The position numbers and the translations under genes are program-made. Below, piece by piece: positions 24,010 through 37,170 of a stretch of DNA of 64,000 nucleotides (the first letter of the stretch is position 1; each line of letters starts with the position of its first letter). Below the pieces are notes generated by a model. It had not been told where the DNA came from, did no database searches, and was given only the letters and a program-made list of their open reading frames with translations. Origin of the DNA: Coriaria nepalensis (taxonomy: Eukaryota; Streptophyta; Magnoliopsida; Cucurbitales; Coriariaceae); the NCBI GenBank assembly GCA_027186245.1, contig CP114481.1, positions 40,207,501 to 40,271,500 of the forward strand, written 5' to 3'.

Positions 24010-27000
24010 AATTCTAGTTTTGCTCTACACACACAACTTTTGTGCATAACTTGCAAATGATCATTGCAAGGAAAGTGTGCATTCGTTTAACCTTAAAATC
24101 ATTTCAATGAGTCATTTCAAGTCAATAACTTATTTCAAAGCAAGTCGAACGAATTCTAGTTTTGCACTACAGACACAACTTTTGCGCATAACTTGCAAAT
24201 TATCATTGCAAGGAAAGTGTGCATTCGTTTAACCTTAAAATCATTTCAATGAGTCATTCCAAGTCAATAACTTATTTCAAAGCAATTCGAACGAATTCTA
24301 GTTTTGCTCTACACACACAACTTTTGTGCATAACTTGCAAATGATCATTGCAAGGAAAGTGTGCATTCGTTTAACCTTAAAATCATTTCAATGAGTCATT
24401 TCAAGTCAATAACTTATTTCAAAGCAAGTCGAACGAATTCTAGTTTTGCACTACAGACACAACTTTTGCGCATAACTTGCAAATGATCATTGCAAGGAAA
24501 GTGTGCATTCGTTTAACCTTAAAATCATTTCAATGAGTCATTGCAAGTCAATAACTTATTTCAAAGCAATTCGAACGAATTCTGATTTTGCACTACAAAC
24601 ACAACTTTTGTGCATAACTTGCAAATGATCATTGCAAGGAAAGTGTGCATTCGTTTAACCTTAAAATCATTTCAATGAGTCATTCCAAGTCAATAACTTA
24701 TTTCAAAGCAATTCGAACGAATTCTAATTTTGCACTACAAACACAACTTTTGTGCATAACTTGCAAATGATCATTGCAAGGAAAGTGTGCATTCGTTTAA
24801 CCTTAAAATCATTTCAATGAGTCATTTCAAGTCAATAACTTATTTCAAAGCAAGTCGAACGAATTCTAGTTTTGCACTACAGACACAACTTTTGTGCATA
24901 ACTTGCAAATGATCATTGCAAGGAAAGTGTGCAATCGTTTAACCTTAAAATCATTTCAATGAGTCATTTCAAGTCAATAACTTATTTCATAGCAAGTCGA
25001 ACGTATTCTAGTTTTGCACTACAGACACAAAATTTTGTGCATAACTTGCAAATGATCATTGCAAGGAAAGTGTGCATTCGTTTAACCTTAAAATCATTTC
25101 AATGAGTCATTTCAAGTCAATAACTTATTTCAAAGCAATTCGAACGAATTCTAGATTTGCACTACAAAGTCAACTTTAGTGCATAACTTGCAAATGATCA
25201 TTGCAAGGAAAGTGTGCATTCGTTTAACCTTAAAATCATTTCAATGAGTCATTCCAAGTCAATAACTTTTTTCAAAGCAATTCGAACGAATTCTAATTTT
25301 GCACTACAAACACAACTTTTGTGCATAACTTGCAAATGATCATTGCAAGGAAAGTGTACATTCGTTTAACCTTAAAATCATTTCAATGAGTCATTTCAAG
25401 TCAATAACTTATTTCAAAGCAAGTTGAACGAATTCTAGTTTTGCACTACAGACACAACTTTTGTGCATAACTTGCAAATGATCATTGCAAGGAAAGTGTG
25501 CGTTCGTTTAACCTTAAAATCATTTCAATGAGTCATTTCAACTCAATAACTTATTTCATAGCAAGTCGAACGTATTCTAGTTTTGCACTACAGACACAAA
25601 ATTTTGTGCATAACTTGCAAATGATCATTGCAAGGAAAGTGTGCATTCGTTTAACCTTAAAATCATTTCAATGAGTCATTTCAAGTCAATAACTTATTTC
25701 AAAGCAATTCGAACGAATTCCAGTTTTGCACTACAGAGTCAACTTTTGTGCATAACTTGCAAATGATCATTGCAAGGAAAGTGTGCATTCGTTTAACCTT
25801 AAAATCATTTCAATGAGTCATTTCAAGTCAATAACTTATGTCAAAGCAAGTCGAACGAATTCTAGTTTTGCACTACACACACAACTTTTGTGCATAACTT
25901 GCAAATGATCATTGCAAGGAAAGTGTGCATTCGTTTAAAATTAAAATCATTTCAAAGAGTCCTTTCAATTCAATAACTTATTTCAAAGCAAGTCGAACGA
26001 ATTCTAGTTTTGCACTACAAACACAACTTTTGTGCATAACTTGCAAATGATCATTGCAAGGAAAGTGTGCATTCGTTTAACCTTAAAATCATTTCAATGA
26101 GTCATTTCAAGTCAATAACTTATGTCAAAGCAAGTCGAACGAATTCTAGTTTTGCACTACACACACAACTTTTGTGCATAACTTGCAAATGATCATTGCA
26201 AGGAAAGTGTGCATTCGTTTAAAATTAAAATCATTTCAAAGAGTCCTTTCAATTCAATAACTTATTTCAAAGCAAGTCGAACGAATTCTAGTTTTGCACT
26301 ACAAACACAACTTTTGTGCTAACTTGCAAATGATCATTGCAAGGAAAGTGTGCATTCGTTTAAAATTAAAATCATTTCAAAGAGTCCTTTCAATTCAATA
26401 ACTTATTTCAAAGCATGTCGAACGAATTCTAGTTTTGCACTACAAACAGAACTTTTGTGCATAACTTGCAAATGATCATTGCAAGGAAAGTGTGCATTCG
26501 TTTAACCTTAAAATCATTTCAATGAGTCATTTCAAGTCAACAACTTATGTCAAAGCAAGTCGAACGAATAACAGCTTTGCACTACACACACAACTTTTGT
26601 GCATAACTTGCAAATGATCATTGCAAGGAAAGTGTGCATTCGTTTAACCTTAAAATCATTTCAATGAGTCATTTCAAGTCAATAACTTATGTCAAAGCAA
26701 GTCGAACGAATTCTAGTATTACACTACAGAGACAACTTTTGTGCATAACTTGCAAATGATCATTGCAAGGAAAGTGTGCATTCGTTTAACCTTAAAATCA
26801 TTTCAATGAGTCATTTCAAGTCAATAACTTATTTCAAAGCAATTCGAACGAATTCTAGTTTTGCACTACAAAGACAACTTTTGTGCATAACTTGTAAATG
26901 ATCATTGCAAGGAAAGTGTGCATTCGTTTAACCTTAAAATCATTTCAATGAGTCATTCCAAGTCAATAACTTATTTCAAAGCAATTCGAACTAATTCTAA

Positions 27001-27276
27001 TTTTGCACTACAAACACAACTTTTGTGCATAACTTGCGAATGATCATTGCAAGGAAACTGTGCATTCGTTTAACCTTAAAATCATTTCAATGAGTCATTT
27101 CAAGTCAGTAACTTATGTCAAAGCAAGTCGAACGAATTCTAGTTTTGCACCACACACACAACTTTTGTGCATAACTTGCAAATGATCATGGCAAGGAAAG
27201 TGTGCATTCGTTTAACCTTAAAATCATTTCAATGAGTCATTTCAAGTCAATAACTTATGTCAAAGCAAGTCGAACG
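24010..27276 (+). repeat. 23-monomer HOR, copy 3 of 3 (3267 bp)
   Basis: This is the third tandem copy. It ends at 27277, where the next monomer reads GCACTACACAC rather than the GCTCTAC expected for a fourth unit. Its deletion and GAATAACAG markers are near 26317 and 26567. Confidence 0.92.
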
Positions 27277-30070
27277 AATTCTAGTTTTGCACTACACACA
27301 CAACTTTTGTGCATAACTTGCAAATGATCATTGCAAGGAAAGTGTGCAATCGTTTAACCTTAAAATCATTTCAATTAGTCATTTCAAGTCAATAACTTAT
27401 TTCATAGCAAGTCGAACGTATTCTAGTTTTGCACTACAGACACAAAATTTTGTGCATAACTTGCAAATGATCATTGCAAAGAAAGTGTGCATTCGTTTAA
27501 CCTTAAAATCATTTCAATGAGTCATTTCAAGTCAATAACTTATTTCAAAGCAATTCGAACGAATTCTAGTTTTGCACTACAGAGTCAACTTTTGTGCATA
27601 ACTTGCAAATGATCATTGCAAGGAAAGTGTGCATTCGTTTAACCTTAAAATCATTTGAATGAGTCATTTCAAGTCAATAACTTATGTCAAAGCAAGTCGA
27701 ACGAATTCTAGTTTTGCACTACACACACAACTTTTGTGCATAACTTGCAAATGATCATTGCAAGGAAAGTGTGCATTCGTTTAAAATTAAAATCATTTCA
27801 AAGAGTCCTTTCAATTCAATAACTTATTTCAAAGCAAGTCGAACGAATTCTAGTTTTGCACTACAAACACAACTTTTGTGCATAACTTGCAAATGATCAT
27901 TGCAAGGAAAGTGTGCATTCGTTTAACCTTAAAATCATTTCAATGAGTCATTTCAAGTCAATAACTTATGTCAAAGCAAGTCGAACGAATAACAGCTTTG
28001 CACTACACACACAACTTTTGTGCATAACTTGCAAATGATCATTGCAAGGAAAGTGTGCATTCGTTTAACCTTAAAATCATTTCAATCAGTCATTTCAAGT
28101 CAATAACTTATGTCAAAGCAAGTCGAACGAATTCTAGTATTGCACTACAGAGACAACTTTTGTGCATAACTTGCAAATGATCATTGCAAGGAAAGTGTGC
28201 ATTCGTTTAACCTTAAAATCATTTCAATGAGTCATTTCAAGTCAATAACTTATGTCAAAGCAAGTCGAACGAATAACAGCTTTGCACTACACACACAACT
28301 TTTGTGCATAACTTGCAAATGATCATTGCAAGGAAAGTGTGCATTCGTTTAACCTTAAAATCATTTCAATGAGTCATTTCAAGTCAGTAACTTATGTCAA
28401 AGCAATTCGAACGAATTCTAGTTTTGCACCACACACACAACTTTTGTGCATAACTTCCAAATGATCATGGCAAGGAAAGTGTGCATTCGTTTAACCTTAA
28501 AATCATTTCAATGAGTCATTTCAAGTCAATAACTTATGTCAAAGCAAGTCGAACGAATTCTAGTTTTGCACTACACACACAACTTTTGTGCATAACTTGC
28601 AAATGATCATTGCAAGGAAAGTGTGCAATCGTTTAACCTTAAAATCATTTCAATGAGTCATTCCAAGTCAATAACTTCTTTCAATGCAATTCAAACGAAT
28701 TCTAATTTTGCACTACAAACACAACTTTTGTGCATAACTTGCAAATGATCATTGCAAGGAAAGTGTGCATTCGTTTAACCTTAAAATCATTTCAATGAGT
28801 CATTTCAAGTCAATAACTTATTTCAAAGCAAGTCGAACGAATTCTAGTTTTGCACTACAGACACACCTTTTGTGCATAACTTGCAAATGATCATTGCAAG
28901 GAAAGTGTGCATTCGTTTAAAATTAAAATCATTTCAATGAGTCATTTCAAGTCAATAACTTATGTCAAAGCAAGTCGAACGAATTCTAGTATTGCACTAC
29001 AGAGACAACTTTTGTGCATAACTTGCAAATGATCATTGCAAGGAAAGTGTACATTCGTTTAACCTTAAAATCATTTCAATCAGTCATTTCAACTCAATAA
29101 CTTATTTCAAAGCAAGTCGAACGTATTCTAGTTTTGCACTACACACACAACTTTTGTGCATAACTTGCAAATGATCATTGCAAGGAAAGTGTGCATTCGT
29201 TTAACCTTAAAATCATTTCAATGAGTCATTTCAAGTCAATAACTTATTTCAAAGCAATTCGAACGAATTCTAGTTTTGCACTACAGAGACAACTTTTGTG
29301 CATAACTTGCAAATGATCATTGCAAGGAAAGTGTGCATTCGTTTAACCTTAAAGTCATTTCAATGAGTCATTTCAAGTCAATAACTTATTTCAAAGCAAG
29401 TCGAACGAATTCTAGTTTTGCACTATAGACACAACTTTTGCGCATAACTTGCAAATGATCATTGCAAGGAAAGTGTGCGTTCGTTTAACCTTAAAATCAT
29501 TTCAATGAGTCATTTCAAGTCAATAACTTATTTCAAAGCAATTCGAACGAATTCTAGTTTTGCACTACAGAGACAACTTTTGTGCATAACTTGCAAATGA
29601 TCATTGCAAGGAAAGTGTGCATTCGTTTAACCTTAAAATCATTTCAATCAGTCATTTCAACTCAATAACATATTTCAAAGCAAGTCGAACGTATTCTAGT
29701 TTTGCACTACAGACACAACTTTTGTGCATAACTTGCAAATGATCATTGCAAGGAAAGTGTGCATTCGTTTAACCTTAAAATCATTTCAATGAGTCATTTC
29801 AAGTCAATAACTTATTTCAAAGCAAGTCGAACGAATTCTAGTTTTGCACTACAGAGACAACTTCTGTGCATAACTTGCAAATGATCATTGCAAGGAAAGT
29901 GTGCATTCGTTTAAAATTAAAATCATTTCAATGAGTCATTTCAAGTCAATAACTTATGTCAAAGCAACTCGGACGAATTCTAGTTTTGCCCTACAGACAC
30001 AACTTTTGCGCATAACTTGCAAATGATCATTGCAAGGAAAGTGTGCATTCGTTTAACCTTAAAATCATTT
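27277..30070 (+). repeat. Irregular satellite stretch between HOR blocks
   Basis: The 142-bp monomers continue without interruption, but I could not find one clear higher-order period. The left part resembles fragments of the preceding 23-monomer unit (AAAGAGTCCTTT near 27800; GAATAACAG junctions near 27987 and 28271). The right part (from about 28850) introduces variants typical of the next block, such as CAGACACACC, CAACTTCTGTG and TCAACTCAATAAC. It looks like a transition zone made of pieces of both neighbours. It holds no gene. Confidence 0.8.
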
Positions 30071-32484
30071 CTATGAGTCATTCCAAGTCAGTAACTTATT
30101 TCAAAGCAATTCGAACGAATTCTAATTTTGCACTACAAACACAACTTTCGTGCATAACTTGCAAATGATCATTGCAAGGAAAGTGTGCATTCGTTTAACC
30201 TTAAAATCATTTCAATGAGTCATTTCAAGTCAATAACTTATTTCAAAGCAAGTCGAACGAATTCTAATTTTGCACTACAGACACAACTTTTGCGCATAAC
30301 TTGCAAATGATCATTGCAAGGAAAGTGTGCATTCGTTTAACCTTAAAATCATTTCAATGAGTCATTTTAAGTCAATAACTTATTTCAAAGCAATTCGAAC
30401 GAATTCTAGTTTTGCACTACAGAGACAACTTTTGTGCATAACTTGCAAATGATCATTGCAAGGAAAGTGTGCATTCGTTTAACCTTAAAATCATTTCAAT
30501 GAGTCATTTCAAGTCAATAACTTATTTCAAAGCAAGTCGAACGAATTCTTGTTTTGCACTACAGACACACCTTTTGTGCATAACTTGCAAATGATCATTG
30601 CAAGGAAAGTGTGCATTCGTTTAAAATTAAAATCATTTCAATGAGTCATTTCAAGTCAATAACTTATGTCAAAGCAAGTCGAACGAATTCTAGTATTGCA
30701 CTACAGAGACAACTTTTGTGCATAACTTGCAAATGATCAGTGCAAGGAAAGTGTGCATTCGGTTAACCTTAAAATCATTTCAATGAGTCATTTCAAGTCA
30801 ATAAGTTATTTCAAAGCAATTCGAACGAATTCTAGTTTTGCACTACAGAGACAACTTTTGTGCATAACTTGCAAATGATCATTGCAAGGAAAGTGTGCAT
30901 TCGTTTAACCTTAAAATCATTTCAATGAGTCATTTCAACTCAATAACTTATTTCAAAGCAAGTCGAACGTATTCTAGTTTTGCACTACAGAGACAACTTT
31001 TGTGCATAACTTGCAAATGATCATTGCAAGGAAAGTGTGCATTCGTTTAACCTTAAAATCATTTCAATGAGTCATTTCAAGTCAATAACTTATTTCAAAG
31101 CAAGTCGAACGAATTCTAGTTTTGCACTACAGACACACCTTTTGTGCATAACTTGCAAATGATCATTGCAAGGAAAGTGTGCATTCGTTTAAAATTAAAA
31201 TCATTTCAATGAGTCATTTCAAGTCAATAACTTCTTTCAAAGCAATTCGAACGAATTCTAATTTTGCACTACAAACACAACTTTTGTGCATAACTTGCAA
31301 ATGATCATTGCAAGGAAAGTGTGCATTCGTTTAACCTTAAAATCATTTCAATGAGTCATTTCAAGTCAATAACTTATTTCAAAGCAAGTCGAACGAATTC
31401 TTGTTTTGCACTACAGACACACCTTTTGTGCATAACTTGCAAATGATCATTGCAAGGAAAGTGTGCATTCGTTTAAAATTAAAATCATTTCAATGAGTCA
31501 TTTCAAGTCAATAACTTATGTCAAAGCAAGTCGAACGAATTCTAGTATTGCACTACAGAGACAACTTTTGTGCATAACTTGCAAATGATCAGTGCAAGGA
31601 AAGTGTGCATTCGGTTAACCTTAAAATCATTTCAATGAGTCATTTCAAGTCAATAAGTTATTTCAAAGCAATTCGGACGAATTCTAGTTTTGCACTACAG
31701 GGACAACTTTTGTGCATAACTTGCAAATGATCATTGCAAGGAAAGTGTGCATTCGTTTAACCTTAAAATCATTTCAATGAGTCATTTCAAGTCAATAACT
31801 TATTTCAAAGCAAGTCGAACGAATTCTAGTTTTGCACTACAGACACAACTTTTGCGCGTAACTTGCAAATGATCATTGGAAGGAAAGTGTGCGTTCGTTT
31901 AACCTTAAAATCATTTCTATGAGTCATTCCAAGTCAGTAACTTATTTCAAAGCAATTCGAACGAATTCTAATTTTGCACTACAAACACAACTTTCGTGCA
32001 TAACTTGCAAATGATCATTGCAAGGAAAGTGTGCATTCGTTTAACCTTAAAATCATTTCAATGAGTCATTTCAAGTCAATAACTTATTTCAAAGCAATTC
32101 GAACGAATTCTAGTTTTGCACTACAGACACAACTTTTGCGCATAACTTGCAAATGATCATTGCAAGGAAAGTGTGCATTCGTTTAACCTTAAAATCATTT
32201 CAATGAGTCATTTCAAGTCAATAACTTATTTCAAAGCAATTCGAACGAATTCTAGTTTTGCACTACAGAGACAACTTTTGTGCATAACTTGCAAATGATC
32301 ATTGCAAGGAAAGTGTGCATTCGTTTAACCTTAAAATCATTTCAATGAGTCATTTCAAGTCAATAACTTATTTCAAAGCAAGTCGAACGAATTCTAGTTT
32401 TGCCCTACAGACACAACTTTTGCGCATAACTTGCAAATGATCATTGCAAGGAAAGTGTGCATTCGTTTAACCTTAAAATCATTT
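30071..32484 (+). repeat. 17-monomer HOR, unit 1 (2414 bp)
   Basis: The marker TTTCTATGAGTCATTCC recurs at 30071, 31917, 32485, 34331, 34899, 36603, 37171, 39017 and 39585, with spacings of 13, 4, 13, 4, 12, 4, 13 and 4 monomers. This defines units of 17, 17, 16 and 17 monomers. Unit 1 carries CAGGGAC near 31698 and GCGCGTAAC at 31854. Phase is set by the marker and is arbitrary. Confidence 0.88.
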
Positions 32485-34898
32485 CTATGAGTCATTCCAA
32501 GTCAGTAACTTATTTCAAAGCAATTCGAACGAATTCTAATTTTGCACTACAAACACAACTTTCGTGCATAACTTGCAAATGATCATTGCAAGGAAAGTGT
32601 GCATTCGTTTAACCTTAAAATCATTTCAATGAGTCATTTCAAGTCAATAACTTATTTCAAAGCAAGTCGAACGAATTCTAATTTTGCACTACAGACACAA
32701 CTTTTGCGCATAACTTGCAAATGATCATTGCAAGGAAAGTGTGCATTCGTTTAACCTTAAAATCATTTCAATGAGTCATTTTAAGTCAATAACTTATTTC
32801 AAAGCAATTCGAACGAATTCTAGTTTTGCACTACAGAGACAACTTTTGTGCATAACTTGCAAATGATCATTGCAAGGAAAGTGTGCATTCGTTTAACCTT
32901 AAAATCATTTCAATGAGTCATTTCAAGTCAATAACTTATTTCAAAGCAAGTCGAACGAATTCTTGTTTTGCACTACAGACACACCTTTTGTGCATAACTT
33001 GCAAATGATCATTGCAAGGAAAGTGTGCATTCGTTTAAAATTAAAATCATTTCAATGAGTCATTTCAAGTCAATAACTTATGTCAAAGCAAGTCGAACGA
33101 ATTCTAGTATTGCACTACAGAGACAACTTTTGTGCATAACTTGCAAATGATCAGTGCAAGGAAAGTGTGCATTCGGTTAACCTTAAAATCATTTCAATGA
33201 GTCATTTCAAGTCAATAAGTTATTTCAAAGCAATTCGAACGAATTCTAGTTTTGCACTACCGAGACAACTTTTGTGCATAACTTGCAAATGATCATTGCA
33301 AGGAAAGTGTGCATTCGTTTAACCTTAAAATCATTTCAATGAGTCATTTCAACTCAATAACTTATTTCAAAGCAAGTCGAACGTATTCTAGTTTTGCACT
33401 ACAGAGACAACTTTTGTGCATAACTTGCAAATGATCATTGCAAGGAAAGTGTGCATTCGTTTAACCTTAAAATCATTTCAATGAGTCATTTCAAGTCAAT
33501 AACTTATTTCAAAGCAAGTCGAACGAATTCTAGTTTTGCACTACAGACACACCTTTTGTGCATAACTTGCAAATGATCATTGCAAGGAAAGTGTGCATTC
33601 GTTTAAAATTAAAATCATTTCAATGAGTCATTTCAAGTCAATAACTTCTTTCAAAGCAATTCGAACGAATTCTAATTTTGCACTACAAACACAACTTTTG
33701 TGCATAACTTGCAAATGATCATTGCAAGGAAAGTGTGCATTCGTTTAACCTTAAAATCATTTCAATGAGTCATTTCAAGTCAATAACTTATTTCAAAGCA
33801 AGTCGAACGAATTCTTGTTTTGCACTACAGACACACCTTTTGTGCATAACTTGCAAATGATCATTGCAAGGAAAGTGTGCATTCGTTTAAAATTAAAATC
33901 ATTTCAATGAGTCATTTCAAGTCAATAACTTATGTCAAAGCAAGTCGAACGAATTCTAGTATTGCACTACAGAGACAACTTTTGTGCATAACTTGCAAAT
34001 GATCAGTGCAAGGAAAGTGTGCATTCGGTTAACCTTAAAATCATTTCAATGAGTCATTTCAAGTCAATAAGTTATTTCAAAGCAATTCGGACGAATTCTA
34101 GTTTTGCACTACAGAGACAACTTTTGTGCATAACTTGCAAATGATCATTGCAAGGAAAGTGTGCATTCGTTTAACCTTAAAATCATTTCAATGAGTCATT
34201 TCAAGTCAATAACTTATTTCAAAGCAAGTCGAACGAATTCTAGTTTTGCACTACAGACACAACTTTTGCGCGTAACTTGCAAATGATCATTGGAAGGAAA
34301 GTGTGCGTTCGTTTAACCTTAAAATCATTTCTATGAGTCATTCCAAGTCAGTAACTTATTTCAAAGCAATTCGAACGAATTCTAATTTTGCACTACAAAC
34401 ACAACTTTCGTGCATAACTTGCAAATGATCATTGCAAGGAAAGTGTGCATTCGTTTAACCTTAAAATCATTTCAATGAGTCATTTCAAGTCAATAACTTA
34501 TTTCAAAGCAATTCGAACGAATTCTAGTTTTGCACTACAGACACAACTTTTGCGCATAACTTGCAAATGATCATTGCAAGGAAAGTGTGCATTCGTTTAA
34601 CCTTAAAATCATTTCAATGAGTCATTTCAAGTCAATAACTTATTTCAAAGCAATTCGAACGAATTCTAGTTTTGCACTACAGAGACAACTTTTGTGCATA
34701 ACTTGCAAATGATCATTGCAAGGAAAGTGTGCATTCGTTTAACCTTAAAATCATTTCAATGAGTCATTTCAAGTCAATAACTTATTTCAAAGCAAGTCGA
34801 ACGAATTCTAGTTTTGCCCTACAGACACAACTTTTGCGCATAACTTGCAAATGATCATTGCAAGGAAAGTGTGCATTCGTTTAACCTTAAAATCATTT
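32485..34898 (+). repeat. 17-monomer HOR, unit 2 (2414 bp)
   Basis: Same order as unit 1, with private markers CTACCGAGAC near 33258 and CAGAGAC (not CAGGGAC) near 34112. GCGCGTAAC is at 34268. The private markers are shared with unit 4, not units 1 or 3, so units 1+2 were later duplicated together. Confidence 0.88.
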
Positions 34899-37170
34899 CT
34901 ATGAGTCATTCCAAGTCAGTAACTTATTTCAAAGCAATTCGAACGAATTCTAATTTTGCACTACAAACACAACTTTCGTGCATAACTTGCAAATGATCAT
35001 TGCAAGGAAAGTGTGCATTCGTTTAACCTTAAAATCATTTCAATGAGTCATTTCAAGTCAATAACTTATTTCAAAGCAAGTCGAACGAATTCTAGTTTTG
35101 CCCTACAGACACAACTTTTGCGCATAACTTGCAAATGATCATTGCAAGGAAAGTGTGCATTCGTTTAACCTTAAAATCATTTCAATGAGTCATTTCAAGT
35201 CAATAACTTATTTCAAAGCAAGTCGAACGAATTCTAGTTTTGCACTACAGACACAACTTTTGCGCATAACTTGCAAATGATCATTGCAAGGAAAGTGTGC
35301 ATTCGTTTAAAATTAAAATCATTTCAATGAGTCATTTCAAGTCAATAACTTATGTCAAAGCAAGTCGAACGAATTCTAGTATTGCACTACAGAGACAACT
35401 TTTGTGCATAACTTGCAAATGATCAGTGCAAGGAAAGTGTGCATTCGGTTAACCTTAAAATCATTTCAATGAGTCATTTCAAGTCAATAAGTTATTTCAA
35501 AGCAATTCGAACGAATTCTAGTTTTGCACTACAGAGACAACTTTTGTGCATAACTTGCAAATGATCATTGCAAGGAAAGTGTGCATTCGTTTAACCTTAA
35601 AATCATTTCAATGAGTCATTTCAACTCAATAACTTATTTCAAAGCAAGTCGAACGTATTCTAGTTTTGCACTACAGAGACAACTTTTGTGCATAACTTGC
35701 AAATGATCATTGCAAGGAAAGTGTGCATTCGTTTAACCTTAAAATCATTTCAATGAGTCATTTCAAGTCAATAACTTATTTCAAAGCAAGTCGAACGAAT
35801 TCTAGTTTTGCACTACAGACACACCTTTTGTGCATAACTTGCAAATGATCATTGCAAGGAAAGTGTGCATTCGTTTAAAATTAAAATCATTTCAATGAGT
35901 CATTTCAAGTCAATAACTTCTTTCAAAGCAATTCGAACGAATTCTAATTTTGCACTACAAACACAACTTTTGTGCATAACTTGCAAATGATCATTGCAAG
36001 GAAAGTGTGCATTCGTTTAACCTTAAAATCATTTCAATGAGTCATTTCAAGTCAATAACTTATTTCAAAGCAAGTCGAACGAATTCTTGTTTTGCACTAC
36101 AGACACACCTTTTGTGCATAACTTGCAAATGATCATTGCAAGGAAAGTGTGCATTCGTTTAAAATTAAAATCATTTCAATGAGTCATTTCAAGTCAATAA
36201 CTTATGTCAAAGCAAGTCGAACGAATTCTAGTATTGCACTACAGAGACAACTTTTGTGCATAACTTGCAAATGATCAGTGCAAGGAAAGTGTGCATTCGG
36301 TTAACCTTAAAATCATTTCAATGAGTCATTTCAAGTCAATAAGTTATTTCAAAGCAATTCGGACGAATTCTAGTTTTGCACTACAGGGACAACTTTTGTG
36401 CATAACTTGCAAATGATCATTGCAAGGAAAGTGTGCATTCGTTTAACCTTAAAATCATTTCAATGAGTCATTTCAAGTCAATAACTTATTTCAAAGCAAG
36501 TCGAACGAATTCTAGTTTTGCACTACAGACACAACTTTTGCGCGTAACTTGCAAATGATCATTGGAAGGAAAGTGTGCGTTCGTTTAACCTTAAAATCAT
36601 TTCTATGAGTCATTCCAAGTCAGTAACTTATTTCAAAGCAATTCGAACGAATTCTAATTTTGCACTACAAACACAACTTTCGTGCATAACTTGCAAATGA
36701 TCATTGCAAGGAAAGTGTGCATTCGTTTAACCTTAAAATCATTTCAATGAGTCATTTCAAGTCAATAACTTATTTCAAAGCAATTCGAACGAATTCTAGT
36801 TTTGCACTACAGACACAACTTTTGCGCATAACTTGCAAATGATCATTGCAAGGAAAGTGTGCATTCGTTTAACCTTAAAATCATTTCAATGAGTCATTTC
36901 AAGTCAATAACTTATTTCAAAGCAATTCGAACGAATTCTAGTTTTGCACTACAGAGACAACTTTTGTGCATAACTTGCAAATGATCATTGCAAGGAAAGT
37001 GTGCATTCGTTTAACCTTAAAATCATTTCAATGAGTCATTTCAAGTCAATAACTTATTTCAAAGCAAGTCGAACGAATTCTAGTTTTGCCCTACAGACAC
37101 AACTTTTGCGCATAACTTGCAAATGATCATTGCAAGGAAAGTGTGCATTCGTTTAACCTTAAAATCATTT
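34899..37170 (+). repeat. 16-monomer HOR, unit 3 (2272 bp)
   Basis: Same order as unit 1, including its CAGGGAC marker near 36384, but one monomer shorter. The difference lies near the start of the unit (about 35090-35300), where a GCCCTAC/GCGC monomer is followed by a CAGACACAACTTTTGCGC monomer joined to an AAAATTAAAATC body. That monomer looks like a recombinant between two monomer types. Confidence 0.85.

Noticed and set aside
17476..27276. Assembly artefact as the default explanation for identical HOR copies
   Set aside because: Possible but not preferred: the flanking units show graded divergence and different lengths, as expected of true HOR evolution; only read depth or spanning reads can settle it.
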